Source of the DNA: Bacteroidota bacterium | GTDB taxonomy: Bacteria; Bacteroidota; Bacteroidia; B-17B0; Aurantibacillaceae | NCBI GenBank assembly: GCA_018267475.1 | Contig: JAFDYI010000009.1 | Location: forward strand, 1-64,000 | Reading direction: 5' to 3' | DNA: 64,000 bases | In this document: positions 25,694 to 33,660 of the stretch, piece after piece | Numbering within the stretch: the stretch's first letter is position 1 | How the letters are laid out: every line of letters begins with the position of its first letter | Made by a program: the position numbers and the translations under genes | The notes under the pieces: generated by a model | What the model saw: only the letters and a program-made list of their open reading frames with translations | Told to the model about the DNA's origin: nothing | The model's database searches: none

Positions 25694-27112
25694 ATGTCAA
25701 AATTGGATAAAAGCAAAGATTTAGACCTTCCTGCATCGGAAAGAGAATTTCTTTTTGAAGCTATTCAGCAATATGCAGAAGATTTTTTGAAGCAGCTTCC
25801 TCAACAAAAAGCATACGTGGCGAATAGTTACAACGCAACCGATGCCGATGCCTTTTTTGAAATTAATGGAGATACGAAACCGATAAACAAAATTCTTGAC
25901 GTAATAAAGGAAAGAGTAGATGGCACAGGCTTAAACCCCGCATCGGGTGGGCATTTGGGGTATATACCCGGCGGTGGTATTTACACTTCCTCTTTGGGCG
26001 ATTATATAGCGGCTGTTACGAACCGATACGCCAGTGTTTTTTACGCTTCGCCTGGGGCGGTACGTATAGAAAACGCGCTTATAAGTTGGGCAGCCAAACA
26101 GGTTGGCTATAAGCAACACTTTGGCGGTAACATCACTTCCGGAGGGAGCATGGCCAATCTTATTGCTTTATATACGGCTAAAACAGCAAAAAAAATTAAG
26201 TGCAACAATATAGCAACATCGGTTATTTATACCACCACTCAAAGCCATCATAGCGTGTATAAAGCCTTACGACTATTAGGATTAGATGAGTGCGTAATAC
26301 GTTACATAGCTTTAGATGTTGATTTTAAAATGAATGTTGGGGCGTTAAAAAAAACGATTTCTCAAGATAAAAAAAACAAACTAACTCCTTTTTTAATTAT
26401 AGCTAACGCGGGTTCTACTGATGTAGGCGCCGTAGATGATATGCCCAACATAGCCTTGATAGCGGAAAAAGAAAATTTGTGGTTGCATGTAGATGCCGCC
26501 TATGGAGGTTTTTTTGTGCTTACCAACTATGGAAAAAAAACACTAAAAGGTTTGAATTTAGCCGACTCAGTAGTTATGGATCCACACAAAAGCTTGTTTC
26601 TTCCTTACGGAACGGGTATGGTATTGGTAAAAAAAGTACAACATTTGTTGGAGGCCAATAGCTATGAGGCAAGCTATATGCAAGATACAAAACACCACAA
26701 CCAAGAATACTCTCCTACCGAGTTGTCGCCTGAGATGAGCCGCAACTTTAGAGGCCTGCGTATGTGGCTTCCTTTAAAATTACATGGTATAAAACCTTTT
26801 GTAGATTGTTTAAATGAAAAAATAGAATTGACTCGCTATTTTTGTAAAGAGTTGCAAAAGCTAGGTTTTGAGCTGGGAAACAATCCGCAACTCACAGTGG
26901 TTATATACCGCTATAAGCCTAAAAAAGGCAAGGCAGAAATATTTAACCGTAACTTGCTGAAAAGGATTCAGGAAGATGGAAGGGTTTTCATTTCTTCTAC
27001 CGAAATACATGCTGTTTTTTGGCTTCGCATAGCCATTCTTTCTTTTAGAACACACCAAAAAGAAATAGATATACTGCTTAGTCTGTTACGAAAAGAAACA
27101 CAGGGGAGGTAG
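25694..27112 (+). CDS. PLP-dependent decarboxylase (group II, aromatic-amino-acid type)
   Basis: A 472-residue PLP enzyme of the group II decarboxylase family (DDC/GAD). The Schiff-base lysine is K299 in DPHKSLFLPYG, the ring-stacking His is H186 (SHHS) and the pyridine-N aspartate is D267 (HVDAAYGG). GNITSGGSMANL (144-155) binds the phosphate. The family decarboxylates Tyr, Trp, DOPA, His or Glu; the substrate cannot be read from the sequence. It is coupled to folE with 2 bases between, and ends 1 base from the convergent signal peptidase. Confidence 0.9.
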   Translation: MSKLDKSKDLDLPASEREFLFEAIQQYAEDFLKQLPQQKAYVANSYNATDADAFFEINGDTKPINKILDVIKERVDGTGLNPASGGHLGYIPGGGIYTSSLGDYIAAVTNRYASVFYASPGAVRIENALISWAAKQVGYKQHFGGNITSGGSMANLIALYTAKTAKKIKCNNIATSVIYTTTQSHHSVYKALRLLGLDECVIRYIALDVDFKMNVGALKKTISQDKKNKLTPFLIIANAGSTDVGAVDDMPNIALIAEKENLWLHVDAAYGGFFVLTNYGKKTLKGLNLADSVVMDPHKSLFLPYGTGMVLVKKVQHLLEANSYEASYMQDTKHHNQEYSPTELSPEMSRNFRGLRMWLPLKLHGIKPFVDCLNEKIELTRYFCKELQKLGFELGNNPQLTVVIYRYKPKKGKAEIFNRNLLKRIQEDGRVFISSTEIHAVFWLRIAILSFRTHQKEIDILLSLLRKETQGR

Positions 27113-27113
27113 G

Positions 27114-27962
27114 CTATCCTTTTTTCCAATACACAGCTTGTATGTTTTTTTTAGGTACAAGTCCAAATTGTCTGGAATCAATACTGTTACTAAAATTGGT
27201 TCCTACTACAAAAAAATAATTTTCCTTAACCACATAATGGTTGGTTTCTTCTTGGTTGATGTATATTTTTCCGTTTTTTAAATCCAATGTATTGTTCTCG
27301 TTTTTTATTAGTTGTTGATATAAAAAAACGGATACGCTGTCAAAACGAAGGGTGTCTCCGGTTTTGGGTATGTATAACTTTCCAAAAAAATCTTTATTCC
27401 ACTTTATTTTTGGGTGATGTGCATAGGTGTTTTCGTCGTAGGTATTGTTTTTTTCTATTTGCTGCTCTATCATTAAATTTTTTCCTTGTAGGGCACGTAT
27501 CTTTTTAGAGGTGGCAGCCACCAAGTAGGCACAGCTATCATCTACCAAATAACGATCTTCAAATTTTTCTTGTTCAAAAAGTACGGTATCTTTTTGTTGT
27601 TTAAATTTTAGTACGTAGTTGCGAAGTAAAAAGGGGTTGATGTCTGTCTTTTGGTTGTTTACGTATATAAAAGCGGAATCTATCCACAGGGTGTCGCCTC
27701 CGGTAGCTACTACTTGTTTAAAGCAAGAAACAGCATCGGTGTCGTTTATGCGTACCCAAACAATATCGTTTTTATATATTTTGTTGTATAAAAAATGGAG
27801 GGGGCGAACCCATGCTATATGGCCTTTTTTCAATAAAGGCAACATAGAGGAGCTGTTTATTTTTACGACATCAAGTACAAAAGTTTTTATTAAAACAAAA
27901 AACAAGAAACCCAGTATGGCTGAGGTTGCAAGAAGCCTTATCTTGTTTTTTTTAGGACTCAT
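27114..27962 (-). CDS. lepB: Signal peptidase I paralogue (second copy)
   Basis: A 282-residue S26 signal peptidase from the ATG at 27962, which overlaps the stop of the upstream lepB by 4 bases; a longer upstream start is rejected. One membrane segment (about 9-30) is followed by the catalytic S39 in NSSSMLPLL, the general-base lysine in CFKQVVATGGD, and the C-terminal box NSIDSRQFGLVP. All catalytic elements are present, but the sequence between is diverged. It probably cleaves signal peptides in the inner membrane with altered specificity. Two such genes in tandem are not rare in Bacteroidota. Confidence 0.88.
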   Translation of the reverse strand: MSPKKNKIRLLATSAILGFLFFVLIKTFVLDVVKINSSSMLPLLKKGHIAWVRPLHFLYNKIYKNDIVWVRINDTDAVSCFKQVVATGGDTLWIDSAFIYVNNQKTDINPFLLRNYVLKFKQQKDTVLFEQEKFEDRYLVDDSCAYLVAATSKKIRALQGKNLMIEQQIEKNNTYDENTYAHHPKIKWNKDFFGKLYIPKTGDTLRFDSVSVFLYQQLIKNENNTLDLKNGKIYINQEETNHYVVKENYFFVVGTNFSNSIDSRQFGLVPKKNIQAVYWKKG

Positions 27963-29686
27963 GTGCTGGGTGTTTTTTTGTTTTTCCGTTTTTTGTATTG
28001 GCTGTACGCTACCCACAGCCCAATAATGCCGAACACATACAGGTAATGCGATTTAGAGATGCCATCATCGGTAACGGTGGTAAAGAATCGTTCCCAGCGG
28101 TATTTACCCTCTTTGCTGTTTTTAAATAAAGAAGAAACAATACCCTTACCGGATACGGTGTTTTTATCGCCATCTTTTATGCTAAGCCAAATAAAAACGG
28201 GTTTGCCTACCACGTGGTCAAAAGGTACAAAACCCCACGAGCGTGAGTCGGCGCTGTTGTGGCGGTTATCGCCCATCATAAAATAGTAATCTTGTTTAAA
28301 AGTGTATGTGCGAGCTTCTTTATCATTAATAAAAATTTTTCCATTTTTTATCTCTAATTTGTTTTGGTCGTACACTTCTATTACACGGCTGTACAAGCAT
28401 ATATTAGAAGTATCTATGTTTACGGTAGCTCCTTGCTGGGGTAGGGTAAGGGGGCCAAAGTTGTCGTTATTCCACGGGTAATGTGCGCTGTGAGGAAAAA
28501 TATGAGCGTCGTATTCGCCTGCGGGATAATTCATTTTTAGTACGGATATCACACCTTGTATGCTCTGTACTCGTTGTGCTACATCGGTTGGCATGTTTAG
28601 CATATACTCCATAGTGTCTCCTTTTATATCGCGCAAAAAAGCTTCGCCTACATAAATATCTAATTTATCCAGCAAAGCTTCGTTAGGGATAAACTGCCCG
28701 TTGTACGAGCCAAACATAGGACCTATGGTTTTTACAAAATAAAAATGCTGAGCATGAGTGGGGGTAGGTATGTGCTTGTCGTTAATGTATAGTTCGCCGT
28801 CTTTTAGTTGCAGTTTATCTCCGGCAATAGCCACGCAGCGTTTTACATAAAACTCGCGTTTATCTACCGGGCGCGCTACTATGGCTCCTACGGGGTGGTC
28901 GCTGCCATCTATCACAAAGTCGGGGTTGTGCAGGTTGTTGTAGCCATAGGTTCTCTCTAAATCGTAGTAGCTGCGGTCTTGCGCTCCTACGGCAACGGTG
29001 TCCCCGTCGGGATAGTTGAACACTACTATATCCCCGTTGTGAGGCTTTCCTAAGCCGGGCAGGCGCAGGTAGGGTAGTTTTATCCACTCTAAATAGGCTT
29101 TGGTAGTAGTGGAAAAAGGCATGGTGTGGTGCGCAAACGGAAAGGCAATAGGGGTTTGGGGTACTTTAGCCCCATAACTAAATTTATTTACAAATAAAAA
29201 ATCGCCTACCATTAATGATTTTTCTAAAGAGGAGGTGGGTATGGTAAAGGCTTCCAGAAAAAAAGTGCGTATCACAGAGGCCGCTATCACGGCAAACAAT
29301 AAAGGATCTACCCAGTTTTTTATGAATGGAATTTCTTTTCCTTTAATATCTTCTACTCCTGTACATTTTGAATTTTTATCAAAACCTATGTATAGGATAT
29401 ATACAAAAGAAAAAAAGGAGGCAAGAATCAAATCTTGCGATTTTCTTTTACCAAAATACCGGGCTAAATTAAAAGCTAAAATGCCGTACATTAAGATATT
29501 GACACCCGGTACAATCATCAGCAAAAACCACCATCTGGGTTTTTCTATTAGTTTAAAGGCTTCGTAGTAATTATAAAAAGGTACAAACGCTTTCCATGCC
29601 GCTATGTTTGTTTTTTCAAAACATTTGTAAAGCCCTACCCAAGATAGCAGCACAAGAAGTAAAAAGATGAGGTTCCCTATATACAT
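27959..29686 (-). CDS. lepB: Signal peptidase I
   Basis: A 575-residue signal peptidase, much longer than E. coli LepB. The N-terminal 110 residues contain four hydrophobic segments of a DUF5684-type domain. The peptidase begins with the catalytic S153 in IPTSSLEKSL (usual Met replaced by Leu), continues with the lysine in YVKRCVAIAGD, and ends with GDNRHNSADSRSWGFVP. A long insertion lies between the two catalytic boxes and another membrane segment near the C-terminus. It removes signal peptides from exported proteins. Confidence 0.94.
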   Translation of the reverse strand: MYIGNLIFLLLVLLSWVGLYKCFEKTNIAAWKAFVPFYNYYEAFKLIEKPRWWFLLMIVPGVNILMYGILAFNLARYFGKRKSQDLILASFFSFVYILYIGFDKNSKCTGVEDIKGKEIPFIKNWVDPLLFAVIAASVIRTFFLEAFTIPTSSLEKSLMVGDFLFVNKFSYGAKVPQTPIAFPFAHHTMPFSTTTKAYLEWIKLPYLRLPGLGKPHNGDIVVFNYPDGDTVAVGAQDRSYYDLERTYGYNNLHNPDFVIDGSDHPVGAIVARPVDKREFYVKRCVAIAGDKLQLKDGELYINDKHIPTPTHAQHFYFVKTIGPMFGSYNGQFIPNEALLDKLDIYVGEAFLRDIKGDTMEYMLNMPTDVAQRVQSIQGVISVLKMNYPAGEYDAHIFPHSAHYPWNNDNFGPLTLPQQGATVNIDTSNICLYSRVIEVYDQNKLEIKNGKIFINDKEARTYTFKQDYYFMMGDNRHNSADSRSWGFVPFDHVVGKPVFIWLSIKDGDKNTVSGKGIVSSLFKNSKEGKYRWERFFTTVTDDGISKSHYLYVFGIIGLWVAYSQYKKRKNKKTPST

Positions 29687-29716
29687 ATTTCGTTTTTTTT
29701 ACAAAGATGCTAATTA

Positions 29717-31804
29717 TTACCTAATCAGCGTTACGGTACCCGTTCGCTGTTTAAATTCTCCTAAAGAGGTTTCGTATTGCAAGGTATAAGCATATACGTC
29801 TTGCAGGTACGAGCCTCCGTCCCAACCTTGATTGGGGTCTGAGGTTTCGTATATTTTTTGCCCCCACCTGTCAAAAATACGGAGGAGGTAGTTGCTATTG
29901 GCTAAAAAGGAGCCTACGGGCAAAAACACCTTGTTTGCGCTGTGTACCGAGTTGGGCGAAAAAGCATTGGGTATATACATGTTGGCATCTACATAAATCG
30001 TGTCTATATTGCTTTGGCTTTTTTGCAAACCAAAAGAGTCGGGGGCGTTTTCTACGGCTTCTACATAATAATAAAAAATACCTTGGTCGGTAGCAAAGGG
30101 CGATAGGTCATCTACATAGCTGTTGGTGCCAAAGGGTACAAAGGCAGCCTGACTGAAAGTTCCGTTTACGGCTCTATAGATATTGTAGCCGCTTACACCA
30201 CCGGCATATTGGGCATAATCGTTCCAACTAAGAAGCGCTTGCAGGTTGCTTTGCGGTTGGGCTTTTAGTACGATGCTGTTAGAGGTATCGCTGGTAAGCA
30301 CGGTATTGTTGCAGGGGTTGTCTAACACGGTAATATAATAAAAATACTCTTGCGTGTGTGTGTTTACGTTGTTGTCGGTATAGCTATAGTTGCCCGTTCC
30401 GGCAGTAAAAGGTATGTTGGCCATAAAGGTATATGGGCCGTTTCGTGTGGTAGCGCGGTATAGATTAAAGCTGCTGATGGGGTCGGTTTTTATTACATTC
30501 CACAAAACATCAATAGTTTGTTGTGTGTTTACCGATACGTTGGCTAAATACACAAAGGTAGGTTCTTTCGGGTTGAGGGTAGTAACGCAAAACTTGTTAG
30601 AGGTAGAAGATGCGGTATCTTTCCCGTTTGTTTTTTTTCCTACCGAGTGGGCGCGCACAAAATAGCAGTACGTAGTGCCCAGTAATACGTTACGTTGAAT
30701 AAATACGGTAGCCGTAGTATCGCCTAAGGATATGTAAGGGCCGCCGGCCGTAGAGCAGTATATTTCGTAGTTTTTTACGCCGGTGGTCATGTTTTCGTAG
30801 GCATTCCACTGTATTACGTTGGCGTGTATGCAAGCCGAGTAGGAGGCGCTGGTATATATTGTTTTTTGTTGGTTAAAGGCAATGGTGCCAATGTTGCCGC
30901 AACTATCTAAGGCGGCGGTAGAAAACTCTTGAGAGCCGGTATTGGCGCTTACGGCGGTATAGGTGTATAGGGTGGGCGTGTTGGCGCTGCATACTGAGTC
31001 CACATCGTTGGCGGTGCCGGTTATGAAGTAATAAATAATATAGCATTTTACATCGGCAGAATAAGCCGGGTTAATGCCCATAATGGGATTGCCCGCAGCA
31101 TCTACACTTACCGAGTCGAACAATGGGATGGTTGGGGCGTTTTTATCTTTTATTTGCCGCCATAGCGAAACGTTGGATATGGATACGCAGCCGGTGGCAT
31201 TGTCGTTTAGTTCTATTTTATAGCGTGCCGAATCTAAGTTGCAAATACCCTGAATAGAATCTACATACGAATAGTTGTTGCTTCCGTTCGTGTGAACCGG
31301 TACGGTAGCTATAGGTACCCAAGGGTTGGTGCTTAGAGTTCGTTGTCTATACACATTAAAAACGGCGGCCTCTCCTGCCGGCAACGGGCTAAGAAAGCCC
31401 GACCAGTTTAAAACCGGGGTAGCGCTTGGGTTTACGCCTGTGGCTGTTAAAAAAATAGTGCGCACGGTGTTTTGTTCGGGTACGGTAACGCCTCCGGTAG
31501 TAATGGTTTGTATATAAATAAAGTAGGGCTGTGTATTACCATTAGTAATGCCGGTAAAGGTGTAGTTGTTGGTGCCGTAAACTAATATACTAGGCTGCTG
31601 GGTATAGGTGCCTGCCGTGCCGGAGGAGGATATGTATATTTGATAGCTGGAAAACTCGTGGGCGGGGTCGGGAGGGATTTGCCAACTGATGGATATATTG
31701 CCGTTGGGCAATACCGACACACAGCGTATTTGCGGCGAAGTAATGGTTTGAGCCTTCACGCCAAGGGCTAATACTAAAAATATGGATATTAAAAACGATT
31801 TCAA
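29717..31804 (-). CDS. T9SS type B sorting-domain protein with Fn3 repeats
   Basis: A 695-residue secreted protein. A signal peptide (1-18, ending GVKAQ) is followed by several fibronectin type III-like repeats with the periodic 'Y.IY...G.Y' strands. The last 85 residues are the gliding-motility-associated C-terminal domain: NAFSPN, LLRIFDRWGQKIYE and WDGG, ending in RTGTVTLIR. This is the type B signal that directs export by type IX secretion and attachment to the surface. It probably acts as an adhesin or surface filament component. The -7 box is at 31821. Confidence 0.92.
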   Translation of the reverse strand: MKSFLISIFLVLALGVKAQTITSPQIRCVSVLPNGNISISWQIPPDPAHEFSSYQIYISSSGTAGTYTQQPSILVYGTNNYTFTGITNGNTQPYFIYIQTITTGGVTVPEQNTVRTIFLTATGVNPSATPVLNWSGFLSPLPAGEAAVFNVYRQRTLSTNPWVPIATVPVHTNGSNNYSYVDSIQGICNLDSARYKIELNDNATGCVSISNVSLWRQIKDKNAPTIPLFDSVSVDAAGNPIMGINPAYSADVKCYIIYYFITGTANDVDSVCSANTPTLYTYTAVSANTGSQEFSTAALDSCGNIGTIAFNQQKTIYTSASYSACIHANVIQWNAYENMTTGVKNYEIYCSTAGGPYISLGDTTATVFIQRNVLLGTTYCYFVRAHSVGKKTNGKDTASSTSNKFCVTTLNPKEPTFVYLANVSVNTQQTIDVLWNVIKTDPISSFNLYRATTRNGPYTFMANIPFTAGTGNYSYTDNNVNTHTQEYFYYITVLDNPCNNTVLTSDTSNSIVLKAQPQSNLQALLSWNDYAQYAGGVSGYNIYRAVNGTFSQAAFVPFGTNSYVDDLSPFATDQGIFYYYVEAVENAPDSFGLQKSQSNIDTIYVDANMYIPNAFSPNSVHSANKVFLPVGSFLANSNYLLRIFDRWGQKIYETSDPNQGWDGGSYLQDVYAYTLQYETSLGEFKQRTGTVTLIR

Positions 31805-31820
31805 GATAGGTGCTATGGCA

Positions 31821-31828
31821 CAAAAATA
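31821..31828 (-). promoter_or_regulatory. TATTTTTG -7 box of the T9SS type B gene
   Basis: Matches TAnnTTTG on the minus strand, 16 bases before the ATG at 31804. Confidence 0.5.
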
Positions 31829-31880
31829 TATTTAAATAACGTGATTTTTTACAGGATATTGCATAAGATATAACGAAATA

Positions 31881-31911
31881 TTTGTTTATATTAAATTAAA
31901 AAGTACCTTTG
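31881..31911 (+). promoter_or_regulatory. Promoter of tRNA-Pro (TTTG-N19-TACCTTTG)
   Basis: A near-ideal Bacteroidota promoter: TTTG at 31881-31884, 19 bases, then TACCTTTG at 31904-31911. The tRNA begins 44 bases after the box. Confidence 0.75.
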
Positions 31912-31954
31912 CAGCCGTTTTTTTAGTTCTTTTTCATATTTCTTATTATTTGTT

Positions 31955-32032
31955 CGGGGTGTAGCGTAGCCCGGTTATCGCGCCTGCTTTGGGAGCAGGA
32001 GGTCGTGTGTTCGAATCACACCACCCCGACCA
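31955..32032 (+). tRNA. tRNA-Pro (UGG anticodon)
   Basis: The acceptor stem CGGGGUG (31955-31961) pairs with CACCCCG (32022-32028). The anticodon loop UUUGGGA within the CCUGC/GCAGG stem gives UGG, and the T arm is GUGUGUUCGAAUCACAC. A is the discriminator and CCA is encoded (32030-32032), unlike the tRNA-Ser in this window. It has its own promoter and a terminator directly downstream. Confidence 0.96.
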
Positions 32033-32038
32033 TAAAAT

Positions 32039-32074
32039 AAAGGGCTTCACACGTTTTAGTTGGAAGCCCTTTGT
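32039..32074 (+). terminator. Terminator after tRNA-Pro
   Basis: AAAGGGCTTC (32039-32048) pairs with GAAGCCCTTT (32063-32072), a 10-bp stem with a 14-base loop, 6 bases after the tRNA. Confidence 0.7.
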
Positions 32075-32160
32075 TATTTGTAAACAGTCCTTTTTTTGAA
32101 ACCTATATGGGTAGAGGAGTTCTTATCTTTGTGCAGATACTATACTAGAGCTACGGCTAA

Positions 32161-32277
32161 AAAATAAATGATAAAGCGGTTGCCAAAGTCAATAAAATGG
32201 TAGCCGATGCGCAAATGCAAGTAGATAAATGTAAGCAAGACCTGAACAAATATAAAATGAGCTGCATGTTTTTTTAA
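32161..32277 (+). other. Open coding-like remnant without start
   Basis: The frame is open from just after a stop to TAA at 32275-32277 and would encode about 36 residues, KINDKAVAKVNKM and onward, with a charged helical look ending in SCMFF. There is no good start codon or ribosome site. It may be the tail of a decayed gene or chance. It fills most of the gap between tRNA-Pro and the T9SS gene. Confidence 0.3.
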
Positions 32278-32309
32278 GCCATTTGTTTGCCAACGCTTAA
32301 AAAACTTGA

Positions 32310-32747
32310 CTACACTTTTATTACTTTATACGTTAGCACCTTTTTGCCTATTACGATGCGTATAAAATAAGTTCCGCTGGTGTAGTTTGCCATATTGATT
32401 TCGTTTTGAGATTGCACGTTTTTTGAAGTGTATAAAACCGTACCTGTTTCATCGGTTACAAAAACCTGAGTTGGCTCCTCGTCTTGTAAGTTGCTAATAG
32501 TTAGCATTACCTTATCTTGCGTGGGGTTGGGGAATACGTTTATACCGTGCTGCATAGCTAAGGTTTGCGTGCTGTCATCTTTAGCTGTTGGTGCCACCTT
32601 TCTTTGCCCTATAGGGCAGCTGGGGCACACGTACAAGCGTCTTTCTGTGCGGTTGCCGTTGGCATCATACACATATTCTATGGTGTTTTGGCTGTAGCTT
32701 TTTGCTACAAATACCATTAGTGCCAGTGTTAAAATTATTTTTTTCAT
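32310..32747 (-). CDS. Small T9SS type A sorting-domain protein (RHS-associated)
   Basis: A 145-residue secreted protein. The signal peptide ends near residue 20 (SYSQ). Next is one RHS/YD-like motif, YVYDANGNRTERR, and a CPSCP pair. The rest is a type A T9SS sorting tail (VFPNPTQDKVMLTI ... GTYFIRIVIGKKVLTYKVIKV), which directs export and surface linkage. Small proteins of this sort often stand next to RHS-repeat genes in Bacteroidota, and the RHS fragment here lies 0.9 kb upstream on the same strand. The function is unknown. Confidence 0.82.
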   Translation of the reverse strand: MKKIILTLALMVFVAKSYSQNTIEYVYDANGNRTERRLYVCPSCPIGQRKVAPTAKDDSTQTLAMQHGINVFPNPTQDKVMLTISNLQDEEPTQVFVTDETGTVLYTSKNVQSQNEINMANYTSGTYFIRIVIGKKVLTYKVIKV

Positions 32748-32798
32748 GCTTTGTTTTTTTGCGTACTAATGTATGGTTAAAATTCATTTTTTTTTAGA

Positions 32799-32836
32799 CC
32801 GGTAGCCGAAAAATCAGCCGTACCGGAAGACATGCT
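32799..32836. repeat. 38-bp direct repeat, copy 1 (RHS debris)
   Basis: Identical over 38 bases to 34403-34440 inside the RHS gene, where it encodes SMSSGTADFSATG on the minus strand. Here it lies in non-coding DNA between the small T9SS gene and the lipoprotein, so it is a leftover of an older RHS copy. Confidence 0.85.
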
Positions 32837-32971
32837 TGCTGTGCAGCCTTGCATACTTTTTACTATATTATGTTTTGTTGCTTTTTGCACGGTGTGTTTT
32901 ACTAAAGGTAGTTTTTGTTTTTTATCATTAGCGCTGCCTGTTTTTTTAATACCAATTTAACTATTTCTATC

Positions 32972-32993
32972 AAAGCCCCGATTATGGGGCTTT
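32972..32993 (-). terminator. Hairpin after the RHS-linked lipoprotein
   Basis: AAAGCCCC (32972-32979) pairs with GGGGCTTT (32986-32993), an 8-bp stem with a 6-base loop, 5 bases past the lipoprotein stop. The T-tract on the minus strand is weak. Confidence 0.55.
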
Positions 32994-32997
32994 TCTG

Positions 32998-33660
32998 TTA
33001 GGGTTCTGTTGTATTTATTGTACCGGGTAATTCCGAACATTTAGTTACTTTACTTAATAGCTCGTTCAGCTTATCAGATTCGCTTAGTTTGATTTCTCGC
33101 AAGGTGTCATTTTGAACTTGAACCATAAAGACACTATTTTCCCAAGTCTTATTTTTACCTAAACTCCGTTGAACCCATATACAGCTTTCTTCTCCTAAAC
33201 AATTTCCGTAAAACATTCTGTTTTCATAAACTAATTCATTGGTTAAATAATCTTCTTCTTTCCCGGGATATGAGTATCGGAACTGCTGACCGTTCGCCTT
33301 CATTGCTCCATCGCTTGGCGACCAAATATAGATTGATATATTTTCATCACAATTTTTGCAACTTCTTCCCGATAAAATAAAGTACGGTATCTTATTTTTC
33401 GTTTTTAAGTACCCAACATATTTTAAATCAAATAAACTTGTTTCAAAACTTCTACCGTTATTAAACACAAGTGTTTTACCTTCTATTTTAGCTATTTCCC
33501 ACTCATTTAGACTATCTTCTGTAGTAGTGGATATGCTACTGTCTATGCTTGAAGCTGTAGCGTTACTATCAGAAGTTGAAACCTCTTTTTTTTGCTCATT
33601 ATTTAAACAGCTAATAAAAAGAGTTGATAGCATGATTCCAAAAATGATAATCTTTTTCAT
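32998..33660 (-). CDS. Lipoprotein, candidate immunity protein for the RHS peptidase toxin
   Basis: A 220-residue lipoprotein: MKKIIIFGIML, then the lipobox LFISC with Cys at 18, a Ser/Thr/Asp-rich linker to about 50, and a compact domain with two cysteine pairs (SCKNC; GNCLGEESC). I recognise no family. Its ATG follows the RHS gene's stop codon with no spacing, the usual placing of an immunity gene behind an RHS toxin tip. A lipoprotein would sit in the periplasm, where a cell-wall peptidase toxin would act. The gene is visibly richer in A+T than its neighbours. Immunity function is inference. Confidence 0.65.
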   Translation of the reverse strand: MKKIIIFGIMLSTLFISCLNNEQKKEVSTSDSNATASSIDSSISTTTEDSLNEWEIAKIEGKTLVFNNGRSFETSLFDLKYVGYLKTKNKIPYFILSGRSCKNCDENISIYIWSPSDGAMKANGQQFRYSYPGKEEDYLTNELVYENRMFYGNCLGEESCIWVQRSLGKNKTWENSVFMVQVQNDTLREIKLSESDKLNELLSKVTKCSELPGTINTTEP

